From Atrina japonica (lineage: Eukaryota > Mollusca > Bivalvia > Pterioida > Pinnidae): a DNA stretch of 64,000 nucleotides. The position numbers and the translations under genes are program-made. The stretch lies in NCBI GenBank assembly GCA_030159075.1, contig BROG01000043.1:940001-1004000 (forward strand), read 5' to 3'. The first letter of the stretch is position 1. The number at the start of each line of letters is the position of its first letter. Shown here one piece after another: positions 12,192-31,488 of the stretch. The notes below the pieces were generated by a model that saw only the letters and a program-made list of their open reading frames with translations, was not told the origin of the DNA and did not search any database.

Positions 12192-12549
12192 TTAAACCAG
12201 TTTTTCTCCTCATAAATAAATGTGGCCACCATGTATGGATTTTCCTAACTCCTGAATTCTGAGTCTTGAGTCCAAAAAAAAATGGGGAAAATATACATGT
12301 TAACTAAAACAGAACAATTTAGTTTGAGACATTTGTATGAAAAGTCTCTTTTCTTTATTTCGAAACTCTTAATTGGGAAATATTTTCATACAAGCCATTT
12401 TTGACCTCCGAATGGGACCTAAAAAAATCCTGTCATGGTATAACTAAAAACATGTCAAGTGTAGCATGAAACACCAGGAAAACAAAACAAATATTTCGTG
12501 TGAAATATTTATACTTAATAATTACAAATGATTCATATTTGTTATGTAA

Positions 12550-13597
<1,048 letters not shown>

Positions 13598-13923
13598 TAA
13601 ACTTCAGGATTGCTTCAGTTTTCATGTCTCTTTATCATTGATAAAATACATACTGTGAAATCATTTATTTTTGTGTGTTTAAATTTTCATGGTTTTTCCT
13701 GGAAAAAAAAAAATTTGCTGACATAATTTTTTTTTGTTGATATTGAGATGTCCTACTGTCCATTATGCACATGTAAGAGATTTCATGGATTTAGGTTTAT
13801 TGTTTTTGGATACCTACAAAGATAAAGAAATTAAAATATCAACAAAAATTTATGATTTTACTCTAAAATTGAAATGATACAACAGTGTCTGTCAGTATTT
13901 TAGATATGTAACAGTCAATGTAC

Positions 13924-13970
13924 TGTATAATATATATATATATAATACCTCCTTTTTTTGATAATGACCC

Positions 13971-14002
<32 letters not shown>

Positions 14003-14095
14003 ATATTTATATATATAAATATATATTATATATATATATATTATATATATACACACACACATACACACATACATACATACGTCTTTTCCAGGTTA
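13924..14095. repeat. TA/ACAC microsatellite
   Basis: Interrupted (TA)n from 13926 to about 14050, running into acacacac and a few acat units. ORFs on both strands here are repeat artefacts. Confidence 0.95.
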
Positions 14096-16050
14096 AAAAA
14101 TACAATTATTTAAGTTCTTAGCATTTAATCAGTGACATTTGGCTTCTAGAATACATTTTTTATTGACCCCAATTCTGATAGGTTTCAAATTATCATAAGC
14201 ACAGTTTGAATTTCCAGAAAAAAATCATGTATCAGTAATGGAATACATTTCTTGTCTGTTAGAAACCATTTTCATAAAAATCATTTGAATATATAGTGCA
14301 ACTTCTGAAAATTGATCCCTCTAAAATCTGACCACTTCCTTATACCCATTATGTTGACAATGTCCTGCATTTTTCCTTCTATAGTCAACTTGTTTCATGA
14401 TGAATCATGATTATGTAGGCCTGCATAAAAACAACTTTGAAATACTTACCTTCCCTGTATAAGAAATTTGCTAATCAAGTAATTCAAGTGTTTTCCTCAG
14501 TCAGACTCTATATACATGTTCAGTAATGGAACATAATTTGATACAGGAAGTGATAATTTGATAAATATCTTATTAAAGCATATATATCATAGGAGTAAGC
14601 AGTAAATATGAAAAACTGGGCTGGCCTATGTTGTTGCAAATTGATAGGTGTTTAAAATAGGCCAGAATTATTGACTTCCAAGAACCGAATCCTCAAAAAA
14701 CTGAAAAAACGAAAACAATTTTGAGTGAGGTTCAGTTAAGGGAGGTTTCACTGCATATATACATATCATCCGAGATTTCAATTTTCTTAACTTTACACCA
14801 AATCCTAAATAAGTCTGTATTTTCATTATAAAATAGTTTATAATTCTGCTGGTAGTTTAAGAAGTTGAATATAGTCTAACACCATTTATCCAGACGCCGG
14901 TTATCCAGATTTTTCACTCGTATGGGACAAATACCATATCCTCCATTATTTTTTCCAATGCAAAAATTTCAGATGTACATTTTGTAAACTCATCGATAAA
15001 AGATTTCAAAATGTCTTGAAGTATCGCTGACTGTGATTGAAATAGCAACAGGACACCAGTCCTAATGTTTATTGTTTTAAATAATTGTGTTGTTTTGAGG
15101 GATCTAAGATAAAACAATACAAATTGGATTACAGTCGACATACTTTAACATTGATGGTCACAAGTATGTTTCATTATTTTGTTTTCAAATTGGTTAGTGC
15201 TATAGGTAAACATGAGTCAAGTCAAGTGTTACTGATTATCCATAAGTTGGCAGATATTCAGGTGAGATACAGGGAGGAAAGGTGTAAAAACTGTTTCAGA
15301 ATATGACACTACCAAGTCATGTAAAATCATATATTTTCACCTATGTAACTTGTTTGAAAATTATATCAGTCACTTACAAAATAAAGACATTGACAGCTAG
15401 AAACACTATGAGAAAGCATCTGGATGAAAATCTAGGTCAATACAAAGTACTCGAACAAGATCGAAGTGTCAGGTTTCTTCACATCACTGTGACATTTTGG
15501 ACTAAACAGTTAGCTAACACTGGGAGAATAAATGTAGATGTAAAATTATCGACCTGAAGAAGGCTACATGATGCTCTATATCTACACATGATTTCAAATC
15601 ATACATATGATATCAAGGGAAATCATGTTTTTCATACATACATGTATTTTAGGTCTAGATTTAATCAGCACAGGCTTTATATTAACCAGCACTGTCTTTT
15701 TTTTTTACTCATCAATTAATTAAAAGAACAACATGTCTGTGAAAACATTGATGTTTCTTCAGTGACATGTTCACTGAGAATGGCCTGTTTAACACTAGCC
15801 AAGTGTTGGATGTGTGGACATACTTTTACAATATAACCAATCATCTGAAGAACTGATTTCCCAGACTTTTTATGTGCCTCCTACTCAGTCAAGATATTTG
15901 GCCTTTGAAAACTGTATTTGTAAAATCCAACATACATGTATATTACCTATATTTGTGTCACAGCAAATAGACAAACTGTGTCATGAAAGATAGGCCTGAT
16001 GGTGTGCTGCAGTGATCTGGGAGTTGATCTTGTGTAGATATGTACAATGT
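14096..16050. other. ADH5 intron 6, middle part
   Basis: No gene is supported. At about 14690-14755 the sequence ends in a word like the pogo/Tigger terminal repeat (ggaggtttcactg). At 14885-14920 there is tttatccagacgccggttat, another such word. These may be edges of old DNA elements but no matching partner was found. Confidence 0.4.
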
Positions 16051-16059
16051 AGTCTTACC

Positions 16060-16265
16060 TTGCAGGCCAGTGGCCTTTTCCCAGTGGTTGCCACAGTTGA
16101 TCTTGTGTAGATATGTAAAATATAGTCTTACTATGAAATCCAATGGCCTCTTCCCAGATACAATATGACCATGTTTTCTCCTCCACTATTAAAAATTGGC
16201 CACCTCCATATAACTGAAAAATTGTTGAGTGTGGAGTTAAACACCAATTAAAAAAATGAAGCAAA
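16060..16265 (+). mobile_element. SINE 3' part of the tRNA-headed family, with an upstream local duplication
   Basis: 16165-16262 carries the family's 3' end: ttctcctccac, aaaaattggccacctccata, taactgaaaaattgttgagt, then aaacaccaa and an A-rich tail. Before it, gttgatcttgtgtagatatg occurs at about 16022 and 16097, a 75-bp local duplication. Confidence 0.75.
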
Positions 16266-16406
16266 GAAAACGAAACCTTGAAAAGCCTTGTTACCAGAGG
16301 GCTGGGTAGAATTTGTGATATTAATGGTTTTAAGTTTTATTCTTTGTCATTTTTGGCTCACTATATATTTGTGGTACTATATGCTTTTATTATGAGTAAT
16401 TTGTAA

Positions 16407-16568
<162 letters not shown>

Positions 16569-16619
16569 TGATACATATATATTATTATCTTCAATTAGTA
16601 CATACAGTATATATCATTT

Positions 16620-18575
16620 AAAGTTAGTGGACAGTAAACATGATGTACAGTTAGTAAAAAGACATCTTGTACAGTTAGTAGACAGTACACATCTTGTACA
16701 GTTACTAGTCAGTACACATAATGTAGTTAGTAAACAGTGCACATCTTGTACAGTTAGTAGACAGTATACATCTTGTACAATTAGATGACAGTACACACAA
16801 TGTACAGTTAGATGACAGTACACATTTGTACAGTTAGATGACAGTATGCATCTTGTACAGTTAGAAGACAGTATACATCTTGTACAGTTAGATGACAGTA
16901 CACATCTTGTACAGTTAGATGACAGTACACATCTTGTACAGTTAACAGACTACATACCTTTTACAGTTAGTAGACAGTATACATCTTGTACAGTTAGTAG
17001 ACAGTACACATCTTATAAAGTAAGAAGACAGTATACATCTTGTACAGTTAGATGACAGTACACATCTTGTACAGTTAACAGACTACATACCTTTTACAGT
17101 TAGTAGACAGTACACATCTTGTACAGTTAGTAGACAGTACACATTTGTACAGTTAGATGACAGTATGCATCTTGTACAGTTAGAAGACTATACATCTTGT
17201 ACAGTTAGATGACAGTATGCATCTTGTACAGTTAGTAGACAGTATACATCTTGTACAGTTAGTAGACAGTACACATCTTGTACAGTTAGATGACAGTACA
17301 CATCTTGTACAGTTAACAGACTACATACCTTTTACAGTTAGTAGACAGTATACATCTTGTACAGTTAGTAGACAGTATCCATCTTGTACAGTTAGATGGC
17401 AGTATGCATCCTGTACAGTTAGTAGACAGTATACATCTTGTACAGTTAGATGACATTTAATGGACAGCACATATCTTGTTCATTGGGTCATGTTAGTAGA
17501 CTACATATCCTGTACAGTTTGTGGACAATACACATCTTGTTAAGTTAGTAGACTACAAATATTAAAGTTAGTATACAGTACACATCTTGTACAGTAATTG
17601 GGTGGTACACAAGTACAGTTAGTAGTCAGTACATATCTTGTTCATTTAGGAGTCAGTGCACATCTTGTTCAGTTAGTAGACTGCACATCTTATACAGTTA
17701 GTAGACAATGCATATCTTGTACAGTTAGTACACAGTACACATCTTGTACAATTAATAGACAGTAAATATCTTGTACGATCAGTAGACAGTACACATCTTG
17801 TACAATTAATAGACAGTAAATATCTTGTACAGTTAGTAGACAGTGCATATCTTGTACAGTTTATAGATAGTACACGTCTTGTACAGATAGTAGACAGTAT
17901 GCATCTTGTACGGTTAGTAGACAGTACGCATCTTTTACAATTAATGGAAAGCACAAATCTTGTTCATTTAGTCATGTTAGTAGACAGTGCATATCTTGAC
18001 AGTTCGTGGACAGTACACATCTTGTAAAGTTAGTAGACTTAAAATATTAGAGATAACAGACAGTATACATGTACAGTCAGTCGACAGTACATATCTTGTT
18101 CATTTAGGAGATATTGCACATTTTGTTCAGTGAGTAAACAGTGCATATCTTGTACAGTTAGTATACAGTGCACATAATGTACAGTTAGTAGACAAGACAT
18201 CATGTATAGTTAGTAGACAATACACATCTTATACAGTTAATAGGTAGTACATATCTTGTACATTTACTAGACAGTACACATCTTGTAGAGTTAGTAGATG
18301 GTACACATCTGGTACAGTTACTATTCAGTAGAAAAATGTAGTTAGTAGATAGTACACATCTTATACAGTAAGAAGACAGTACACATCTTGTACAGTTAGT
18401 AGACAGTATACATCTTGTACAGTTAGTAGATGATATACATCTTGTACAGTTAGTAGACAGTAGAAATAATGTACAGTTAGTAGTCACTGCAAATCGTGTA
18501 CAGTTAGTAGACAGTACATATCTTGTACAGTTAGTAGACAGTACACATCTTGTACAGATAGTACAGTACACATCT
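16620..18575. repeat. 27-bp minisatellite, about 70 copies
   Basis: A tandem array of gttagtagacagtacacatc plus ttgtaca with many point variants (gatgacagt, acagac). It begins about 80 bp after ADH5 exon 7. Because 27 is a multiple of three, it gives ORFs on both strands with 9-residue repeats such as DSTHLVQLV. These have no start context or splice partner and are taken as repeat translations. Confidence 0.95.
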
Positions 18576-19014
18576 AAGCCGATGTATCTGTTTTAATAGT
18601 AAAAAATTTTAGGACCAAATTATTTGATCAGATTAAAGTAAATATTGGAATACTGAAAATATTATGTAGATAGATTATACTGTAATACATGTATGAAAAT
18701 GTATGTTTGTAAACATTCAGAATAAGGTGTATTTGTATCTCAACGTTGTACTATGGAACCTGTCTTGAAAGACAACCTTTTTACTACTAAAATATGGTCT
18801 TCCAAAACAGGTGGATTCTTAAAAGATATTTTATTGAAAGGATTAGAAAACTAAGTGGCTGTCTCAATGTAGTTTTAACAATTTCTGAGCATTTACATAA
18901 ATTGGTCCTTTATGGCCATCTATTAAATTTGTGATGTTCATTTTTTCAGATAATCTACAAATTACCGTAATATTTACGTTCAATCTTTGGACCTGACAAA
19001 ATAAATAATAAAGT

Positions 19015-21500
19015 TTGCATGAGTTATCTCCCTTATAGTGAACCTGAAGTCAATCGATCACAATGTGCAACACCCCCACCCCCTATTTCACTGCTCGCAA
19101 AAAGGGTATAATTACATTAAAATCATATTACTGAAAGAAATTGGTGAGAAATAATTTCATATATTTATAAAGCCTGTTTTCAAAATAAAAAGCTGAAGAT
19201 TTTTTCAAGAGTTCAATAATTACACATTTATTTAGATTCTACCTGCTCTGCTGCCCCCGCCAGTCTTATACTAAATCTACCTGCTTTCAAAAAATGAATT
19301 GAAATACGTTTATATAAATACCTTAGTATTCGGAAAAAAATGATGCAAACTTAAGTATGTATTTTGTGGATTGCTGTATCTGCCTAGAAGTGCAAGTAAG
19401 CCAAGAGGAGGTGGCAAGATATATATCAATAGCCTACAGAAACTCAAAATGGAATGCGACATCACTAACACGTAAAATTTCACCTAGATCTAAGGGAATA
19501 TTGTGAACAATTAGTTTTGTTTCTAAAATAGTTGGTAAAATGCACATAAATGAATTAAAAAAACAAATAGAAAGTCTGCACAGTAGGCCCTACAGTACTG
19601 GATAAAAAACAAAAACAAAATATTGTCACGCAAATCAACAATTGCGTACCTCGGTTTCTTGTAGGCCAACATTGACGCTGTACTTTTCGGTATTTCCTGG
19701 TGATTATCAAACTAACCGAATTTTATAATCTTTAATGGATAAATGTATGTTGATATAAACCGTACGTTTTGGTTAGTTTTGTTTACATATATATGCAAGA
19801 AGAACTCCCAAGTGCGTGAAAAAATTGTATCTCAAAGGTATAATCTAAAATATGAATGCACCTTTACCTGCTAAATGACTACACATACTTTTTTAATGTA
19901 AACAAATTCATCACAGGCAGGGAAAAAGCAAATATCTGGGCTTAATGTCATTTGCCTGACAACAGACATGCCAGAGATATTATCATTCAGACCTCGACAT
20001 AAATTCATTGTTTGTTGCCTGTTTTCAATTAAAAATAGGCAGTATATCTTGGAAAATAAATTACAAGTGCAAATAGAAATTACAAGCACTAATTTCGAAA
20101 AATTTCACCTCTACTACTTATAATTACATATCTGTCTGTCATATATACATGTAGGACCGTTTATGTTGTTTTAAAATAAACATATTTTGGCAAATAACAG
20201 GTTAAAACCTTAGCATGTGGGACATCTTATTATGTCTTGGAAAACGAAGCCAAAACGAAATTCAGTGCTTATTTTTATGTAAGTGAAATCAAGAACACAC
20301 ATACTAGACTCAGAAATAATATAATAATACTTTTTCACCAGACTTCATGAAGTTTAATTTAGGAAAATACTTAAATGTGCATTATATTGTATTTGTTCTC
20401 CTAAAAATGTTTTTCTGTCATTTTTTCAGTTTTTTCTTATAAAGAGATAAGATTCTGAATATAGGGTGGATGCTAAACATAAAAAGATATAATGGCCTTA
20501 AATAAGTGTGAAATATTTGTGTGCATCATTCGATGTAAGTTTGTAATCAGGCACTGCGTGCTGATGTACAAAGTTATACATTCCATGTTAAAACCAGACA
20601 AGTGATCAGTAAATGCGCGGCTCAGATCGGAAATCATTTTTATTTTTATTACATTGTCTATGATAGAAGTTTCGCTCCCTCCTAGTTAAGAAAGTTTATT
20701 AATAATCATATGTACACTCAATCCTTGGTTTTTCAAACATGCCTCCAATATCTGAAGATATAGTTTTGGTAGGCTGTTTCACATGCTAAATTTGCATCGC
20801 AGAGGTTGGGACATATTTAGAACTGTACGTTTCCACAAGTTAAGAGGGGAGTGCTGGATGACAGTTATATTATCATTATTCATTCATCACTCATAGTTCA
20901 TCTTTAAACATGATTTATATATAATTTAACATCTTTCCTTATCTTCATTGTTTTCATTCAAGTAGTCTTCTGAGACTTCTTTTGCAATGGATAGTACATT
21001 GCATACCTGTCCAAAATTGGAACCGTCCACATCTGACGTCATCGAGTACATGCAGGAATTTACTCCACAGCAGAGGGCATTATTTCCACATTGTGAAAGT
21101 CCACCCCTACTCTATTTGAATCATTTTCACTCAATCATTTAAATAGATAATGAGTAGAGATCATATTTTAATTATTAGAAAACTTATATCAGCCATTGCA
21201 GTCCTCATTATACACTAAGATTAAGTTGCATTTGAAATATCAAATCAGTGAGCCCCGGGGACAGTAATTTTAGTGTGGCAGGTTTAATCAAGCCCCAAAT
21301 CTTATCATGTTTAATTTTTTTTAACTGTGAATGATGCAAAATACCACAATAAAGATTTACTTTAAAGAGTGTGTAATAAGATTGGGGAAGAAATCAACAA
21401 TTATAGGTTCAAATCAGCCGATTCTCGAATCCGACTCTGCCTACTACTTTTATAGTGAGGACCCATTGTAAGTTCATTATAAGGGAGATAACTCATGCGA
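19015..21500. mobile_element. Possible 2.5-kb element bounded by inverted 'gagttatctccctt' ends
   Basis: gcatgagttatctcccttat at 19016 and its reverse complement near 21496 form an inverted pair of about 28 bp with two differences, ending in gtgaac and gttcat. Nothing coding was recognised between them. The element could be a transposon or merely two oppositely placed copies of a common short repeat. It lies in ADH5 intron 7. Confidence 0.4.
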
Positions 21501-21734
21501 AATTCTATCACCGGTCGAACTTTACAGGTAAAATTGACGTATTTATAGAGGGAATTTTATCATTTAAAAGATTATGTGATATCCTGGTGGTATGTTCTTT
21601 CATAAAAAATGTTTAGCCTGATAAGCAAAATTTCATTTCAGTTGACCTTTAAGACAGGTGTTCTTCTATGACAGCAGTCTCTTAAGACAGGTTCTACTTA
21701 GTACAGGTTCTAGTCAGTACAAGTATGGTTTTAA

Positions 21735-21968
<234 letters not shown>

Positions 21969-22309
21969 TAACAGATGTTTTGAAATGAAAAATAATTTAC
22001 TGGTCAACCTGACCAGTGATTTACTAAATTTCACTGGTCGTAGCAAAATTTTACTAGTCCGTATACATATTACTGAAAAGAAAAGCAATTGGCAAATAAA
22101 CTGTTTTATATGTTCATTTATTTATTCATTTTCCAGCTCAATCTCCTACACTATATCATTCATCAAACTTTCAGTCTATGGCTGGCCCAAAAATTTTTTT
22201 GGGCAAGTAAAATTCTAGAACTACTGGTCCAAATGATAAAGTGGTGACCTAAATATTTTGGACAAATATCATTGTAAAAAGTAAAGAAAAAACACAAAGG
22301 AGGACCAGT

Positions 22310-23400
22310 GATTTATTATTCCTATATCTACTGAATTCTTCTCAACAACCGATGGGCAAATTTTAACCAATCTTGGTAGGAATTGTACCCAGGTGAAGCC
22401 GTATAAAGTTTGTGAATGAAAAGGGGCTAGGACAAAAGCATTCTTGTGAATCATTGATCAAATTTTGTATGCATGATTGATTAGTTAATATCTACAAAGT
22501 CTGAAAATGAAAACGAAATCTGTTTAAAAATGAGCCACTATGGGGTGCTTCAGTAACAGGGTACAGTTTTATACAAAATGGCTAAATAACTCAAGGTTGA
22601 TTGACATTTTGTATATAAAATTATATGAGAAAGATGTTAGGAATTATTTAAGGGTCATTTTGACAAAATTTCAAGGTCATTTGGTCAAAAGACAAGGTCA
22701 AGGTCACAGACACCTAAGTAAATCAAAAATATAATTTTTTATCAAATTTTAGACATATTCAACTTTTCAAGAACCGGTATGCCAATTTGAACCAAACTTG
22801 GCAAGAAGTATCCCCAAGTGCAGCTGCATAAAGTCTGAAAACAGAAAAGGGATAGGACCCAAAGGGGACTCAAAAATGACAAAACTTGGTACATGTTTAA
22901 AACTCCCCTTCTTGTGAACCAATGATCAGATGACTTAGAAATTTTATATGCATGGTTGTCAATATTTACAAAGTTTACAAATGAAATCAAAATCTAAGCA
23001 TAAACGAGCATTTAGCAAGCACTTCAAATGACATATGGTATGGTTTTATACAAATGAATTATTAACTCAAAACTGATCAACTTTTTGTATACAATTAGAA
23101 AATTGTAAGGAATTATCTAAAGATCATTGTTACAAAGTTTGAAGGACATGGTGTCAAGGTCACAAGCCCTTAAGTAAACAGAAAATTAAATTAAATTAAA
23201 GTGTGACAGGAATTTCCCCATGTGAAGCCACATAATGTTTGCAGGGGCTAGGACCAATAAGGGCTCCAGATGGGGTCAAATTTTTTTCATATTTTATACA
23301 CTGTTCAGTCAATATCTACAGAGTTTGCAAATGAAATTGTAATCTGTTTCTATAGGTACCTAAGTAAACAGAAAATAGCATATTTTAACTTATAGACAAT
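22310..23400. repeat. Diverged tandem repeat of roughly 430 bp, three copies
   Basis: Recurring blocks in the same order are: ccaaacttggcaagaa-type with gtgaagcc; aagtttgcaaatgaaa; ttgtatataaaattat with aggaattat; and aaggtcaaggtcac with cctaagtaaa. They are seen at about 22360-22735, 22780-23200 and 23205-23370. It fills most of ADH5 intron 8. Confidence 0.7.
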
Positions 23401-23564
23401 TCTTCTGCATCTTAGTTGACCAACTTGGCTAGATGAGCACTTCCAGCACATAGGTTTAATCAATTAATCAATTTATTCAATGATAACGATGATATTATAA
23501 AGTGGAAATTTTATAATAATATATGAAAGAGCAAAAAGAGTACATTACCTGTTTTATATAGTAA

Positions 23565-27541
<3,977 letters not shown>

Positions 27542-27680
27542 GTTGGAAAAGCAGGGAAAGTGTTCCAAAACTAGTAGAATTGTATTTGCAGAAGAAAATG
27601 AAAGTAGATGAATTTGTAACCCATAACATGGGACTAGACAAAATCAACGAAGCATTTGAGTTGATGCATGCAGGAAAGAG
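27542..27680 (+). CDS. ADH5: ADH5 exon 10
   Basis: 139-nt exon (vertebrate exon 8 size) between cttgtag and gtagga. It completes Gly and reads [20 protein letters not shown], then [20 protein letters not shown], then MHAGK, ending in phase 2. The VDEFVTHN and INxAFELMH motifs are typical of class III enzymes. Confidence 0.97.
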
Positions 27681-29970
27681 GTAGGACATATTTATGTAAA
27701 TTCACTTACTATTCGAATTGTGTACAAGTTTACAAAACTAACAGATGGTAGGCCTAAAGAGAGAATTTATTACAAGGGCTAAAAGGAGACACTTGGTTAG
27801 GTTTACCATCAAACATCAAATCTCCTGTAGTTGGCTCTGCAGAAAAAATATTCCAGGAATCTGTTGAACTGTATTATCCGCACCCCCATACCTGAGACTA
27901 ATTCTAGAGTGAAAAGAGTGCATATAATACATGCCTGATTATGGTAAACTCAGGGCTTGATGTTAACCGTTGCCCTCTTGCCTTGAGCAAGTTAAAGTTG
28001 GAACCAGGCAACAAGACTTTAATAGTCCGTAGCCGGTCGGGCAAGTAAAAGTGTCAGTAGAAGTACAACCATTCATCAGCTTAAGTTTCGAAAGTGATCC
28101 ATTTCCTTCTATTTGTAGTTCAAAATGAATTTCTAAAAACCAATAAGAAAGTAAAATAACTATTTTATTGACAATTAAATGTGTTAGTCTTTACCTCGTA
28201 GCCAAAAATGTCACAGAACACATCATGTGATGACTGTTGTTGCTTGCAGTTTATGGGGGAAGTGGAAGTTGGGTGTGTATAATAAAAGAACCAATACAGA
28301 ATTGAATTTCAGAATGTGTTAAAATGATGATACATGTATATGTAATACTACTGAATGAAATGTAGGTGAATAATAAAAGAAAAATAGTGGTTGTGAATAA
28401 AAGTTGTAATGAAATACATAAAATAGATAGCTATTGTTTTAAAAAATGAAAACTTTTGTAATTTGTGGCTATTTTAAAAACACTTAGTAGTTACATTGTA
28501 AAATAGTAATAACAATGATTGATAATGATAATAGTGATGCATTTACAATTAATTTACTAGTAAAATCACCATTCAGAGACAATTTACATTGTATAAATCT
28601 ATTAAAATAAGAATAAATTAATAAAACACAAAATTGGATTAAATATTTTTATTTTTGCGGGCAACCAGATTTTCATGGTGGGTAACCAAAATATCAGTAG
28701 TACTTGCCTGACTGGGCAAGTTGTAAAAAAATGTTAGGGTCGAGACCTGAAAACATTTTTTTGTGTTAACAGTGAAGCTGGAGAATACTTATACCCTTGT
28801 CACACTAGGGGCAGAATGAGCCTGAATGTTGTCAAAATGAAAATTTATGGTTTATTGCTGGATATTCAAAGTGCATTTTAAATATTCTGTCTGCATTCTG
28901 AGTGCATTGCGAATATACTGGTCCATTCTTGTGGCAAGTCCAAATATTTTGCTCATGTTCAAAATTTCGAGGAGCATTCGTAGTGGAAAAATATCAAACA
29001 ATATTTCAGGTGTATTCCAACTGCATCTAGACTACATTCTAAATAATCTTACAGCATTCTAACATTATTCGAAACATTTTGATCATATGTGAAGGAGAAC
29101 CCAAATGATAGTCCTTTGTATAAAACCGAATTTTATAGCTGCTGCTGGCTTTTAGTTGTTAACTAGCAGTAGCATATATAAATAACATCATGCAATGCCG
29201 AGGAGAAATATGATTTAAAAAATAAACTGCTGGCACAGGTCACCAACGGGGCAGAGGTACTGTCCAAAAACATGAAGAACAGGCAATGGGCCCTGTTGGT
29301 GAAATTGCCTCAGCACCTGTGGCTGAGTCCATAACAGATGGGCATGTACTGGTGAAAATACTCTAGATTCAGCAATATTTTATACCCTATCGGGGAAAAA
29401 ACCAGCGTCATTCTTGATACGATTGGGACATTTGTGCTGCTCTCGAAGTAAATTTCAACTATATGAGCTGCTTTCTGTTTGAATTCTAGTGACTTATTCG
29501 ATGACTAATCTAGTAGCATTCTGACTGCATTTGAAGTGAATTTGTACAGTATTCAAACTGACAGATCAGCATTCTTACAAAGTTGTAAGAATAGATGCCA
29601 ATTTGATTTCCCTCTGGAATGCACCAGAATTTTGTTTTGCGGCTGGTTCTGTCCACTTCCTGCTGACTCTGAAGTGTTGACGGGAGTTAGTATTAGGGAT
29701 CAGCATCGTCTGTCACACTTTGGAATTTCATTACCGTAAATACATTTGTTATAATTAGCTGATTGCCACAGAATTTTGTATTTAGATTTGTATTACATGT
29801 ACCACTTCTTCTTTGCACATTTTGTAAATGTTGGACATCGGGCAACAGGTAATAATTCCAAAGAATTCTTGTTTTAAAACATCCCTAACAATGAATTATA
29901 AGTCAAACATAGCCTTTATGTTTATACCACCAACATATCACTAATTATAGTATAATCTATTTATTTTCAG
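27681..29970. other. ADH5 intron 10, no gene seen
   Basis: 2.3 kb of AT-rich sequence with worn interspersed repeats (for example 27995-28050 and 28680-28740, both with gggcaagt words). No coding evidence. Confidence 0.5.
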
Positions 29971-29995
29971 CATCAGGTCAGTGGTGAACATGTAG
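29971..29995 (+). CDS. ADH5: ADH5 terminal coding exon 11
   Basis: 25 nt after attttcag: completes Ser and reads IRSVVNM, then TAG at 29993-29995. The family end is IRTVVKI, so length and sequence fit. The 3' UTR follows; AATAAA occurs at 30061 and again at 30704, either of which could be the poly(A) signal. Confidence 0.93.
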
Positions 29996-31339
29996 ACTGA
30001 TTGAAACAACATGGAAAGAGGCCATTAGCAGCCATATTGTTACCAAGAAATTAATATACAAATAAAATAACCTGATTAACAAATTGATTTGCATAAAATA
30101 ATTCTTAAATTTCACAATTATAGTGCAACAGAAGCTTGAGAACTTTAATGTGTGGAAATTACTATCAGTTTTAAAGATACTGGTTCTCATTTTGATTTGT
30201 GTATGTATGTAAACATCCCTCTGAAGTCATCTGATTGGATAATGGTGATATGTTATTCAGTTAGAAAACAATGGAAAGATTATGTAATAATTAGCACAGA
30301 AATGAGGCATCCAACACTATAATTACAGACATCATTTACAACATTTATGATACCTTTACAAAACCTTGGAAGTTACCAATGTTGTTTTTTTTTTCCTAAT
30401 AAGTCTCAAAATAAGAAGCATGTGGGTGCTATGTACAGTTGTGGATTTTGTCCTGTGTAGAAATACAAATACATGTATTCAAGATAATTATGTACCATAT
30501 CTGATTAGTTTTTAATTCAATTAGAATCATGCCAATATTATTCTTTATTTTGTATTGTTAAGTATCAAACATTTTGTTGATTTCCTATGTGATTATGTAG
30601 AAGAACTAACTATTAATTCACTACAAAACCTCCTAGGTACAAAGTACCATACTGGTTATTTTGGTGCAGGTAATTTTTTGTATACTTTTCAAATGACCTG
30701 ATAAATAAACATGGAGCAAAGTTGTTTCTATTTGTTGTTTTTAGGCTGTCTGGGATTTCGGTGGGCATGTTTGTTTTCCATTATTATTATTTGTCTGTCT
30801 GTAGCATCAAAATTACTGCCAAGTAACTTGAAATCATTCTATCTATGGGACAATAAAACTGTAACAGTTGCTGAATGCTGTGTGCGAGAGATTGTCCTAT
30901 GCAGATGTTGTGAAGCGTGCAACATCACAAGACTACAGCAAGGACTGAAAGTTGGCCTAACGGTAATATTTATTTGGAATCTTATTTTTAAATTTACAGA
31001 ACCGTGCTCCAATTAAATCAGATATCTGGAATTTGAAATGGCACAAATTTTTATTATATTTTTTCTATGTATAAAATTCTGGACCAACCTTTCAGCTTCG
31101 ACATAACTGGAATTTTAACACAGGATTCCACAGTATATTTGTATACACATTTATCTTTTGATACACTTACATAAATGACGATTAGACATCAAATCCCAAT
31201 CACTTATTATTTAAGTTACACTGGTCATATATAGAATTATGATTTTCATAATATATTATCATCATAATTTTGTAACTACAGATTATCATTATCTATCATT
31301 CATGATTTCAATTTTAGTTGTCTCTTGACATCAAAGTCC

Positions 31340-31488
31340 TGGGCCCGGCACCATAAAACTTGAGAATTTACTCAAGACTGAGAATATTCTCAACTTGGCC
31401 TGCTCAGCCAATCAGATTTGAGAATCAGCTAAAGTTGAGTAAAATATTTAGACTTAAGTATTTCTGAAGTTTTATGGTGCTAGGCCCA
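31340..31488. repeat. Foldback element of 149 bp
   Basis: Left arm tgggcccggcaccataaaac with ttgagaat pairs with right arm gaagttttatggtgctaggc with cca. The interior also contains several gagaat/attctc pairs, so most of the element can fold. Confidence 0.8.

Noticed and set aside
21034..21041. Perfect CRE palindrome TGACGTCA in ADH5 intron 7
   Set aside because: A single 8-bp match in intronic DNA with no other promoter feature; expected by chance.
30711..31016. 101-codon plus-strand ORF with hydrophobic N-terminus and several Cys
   Set aside because: Lies beyond the ADH5 stop, with no splice partner or recognised family; composition fits chance in AT-rich DNA.
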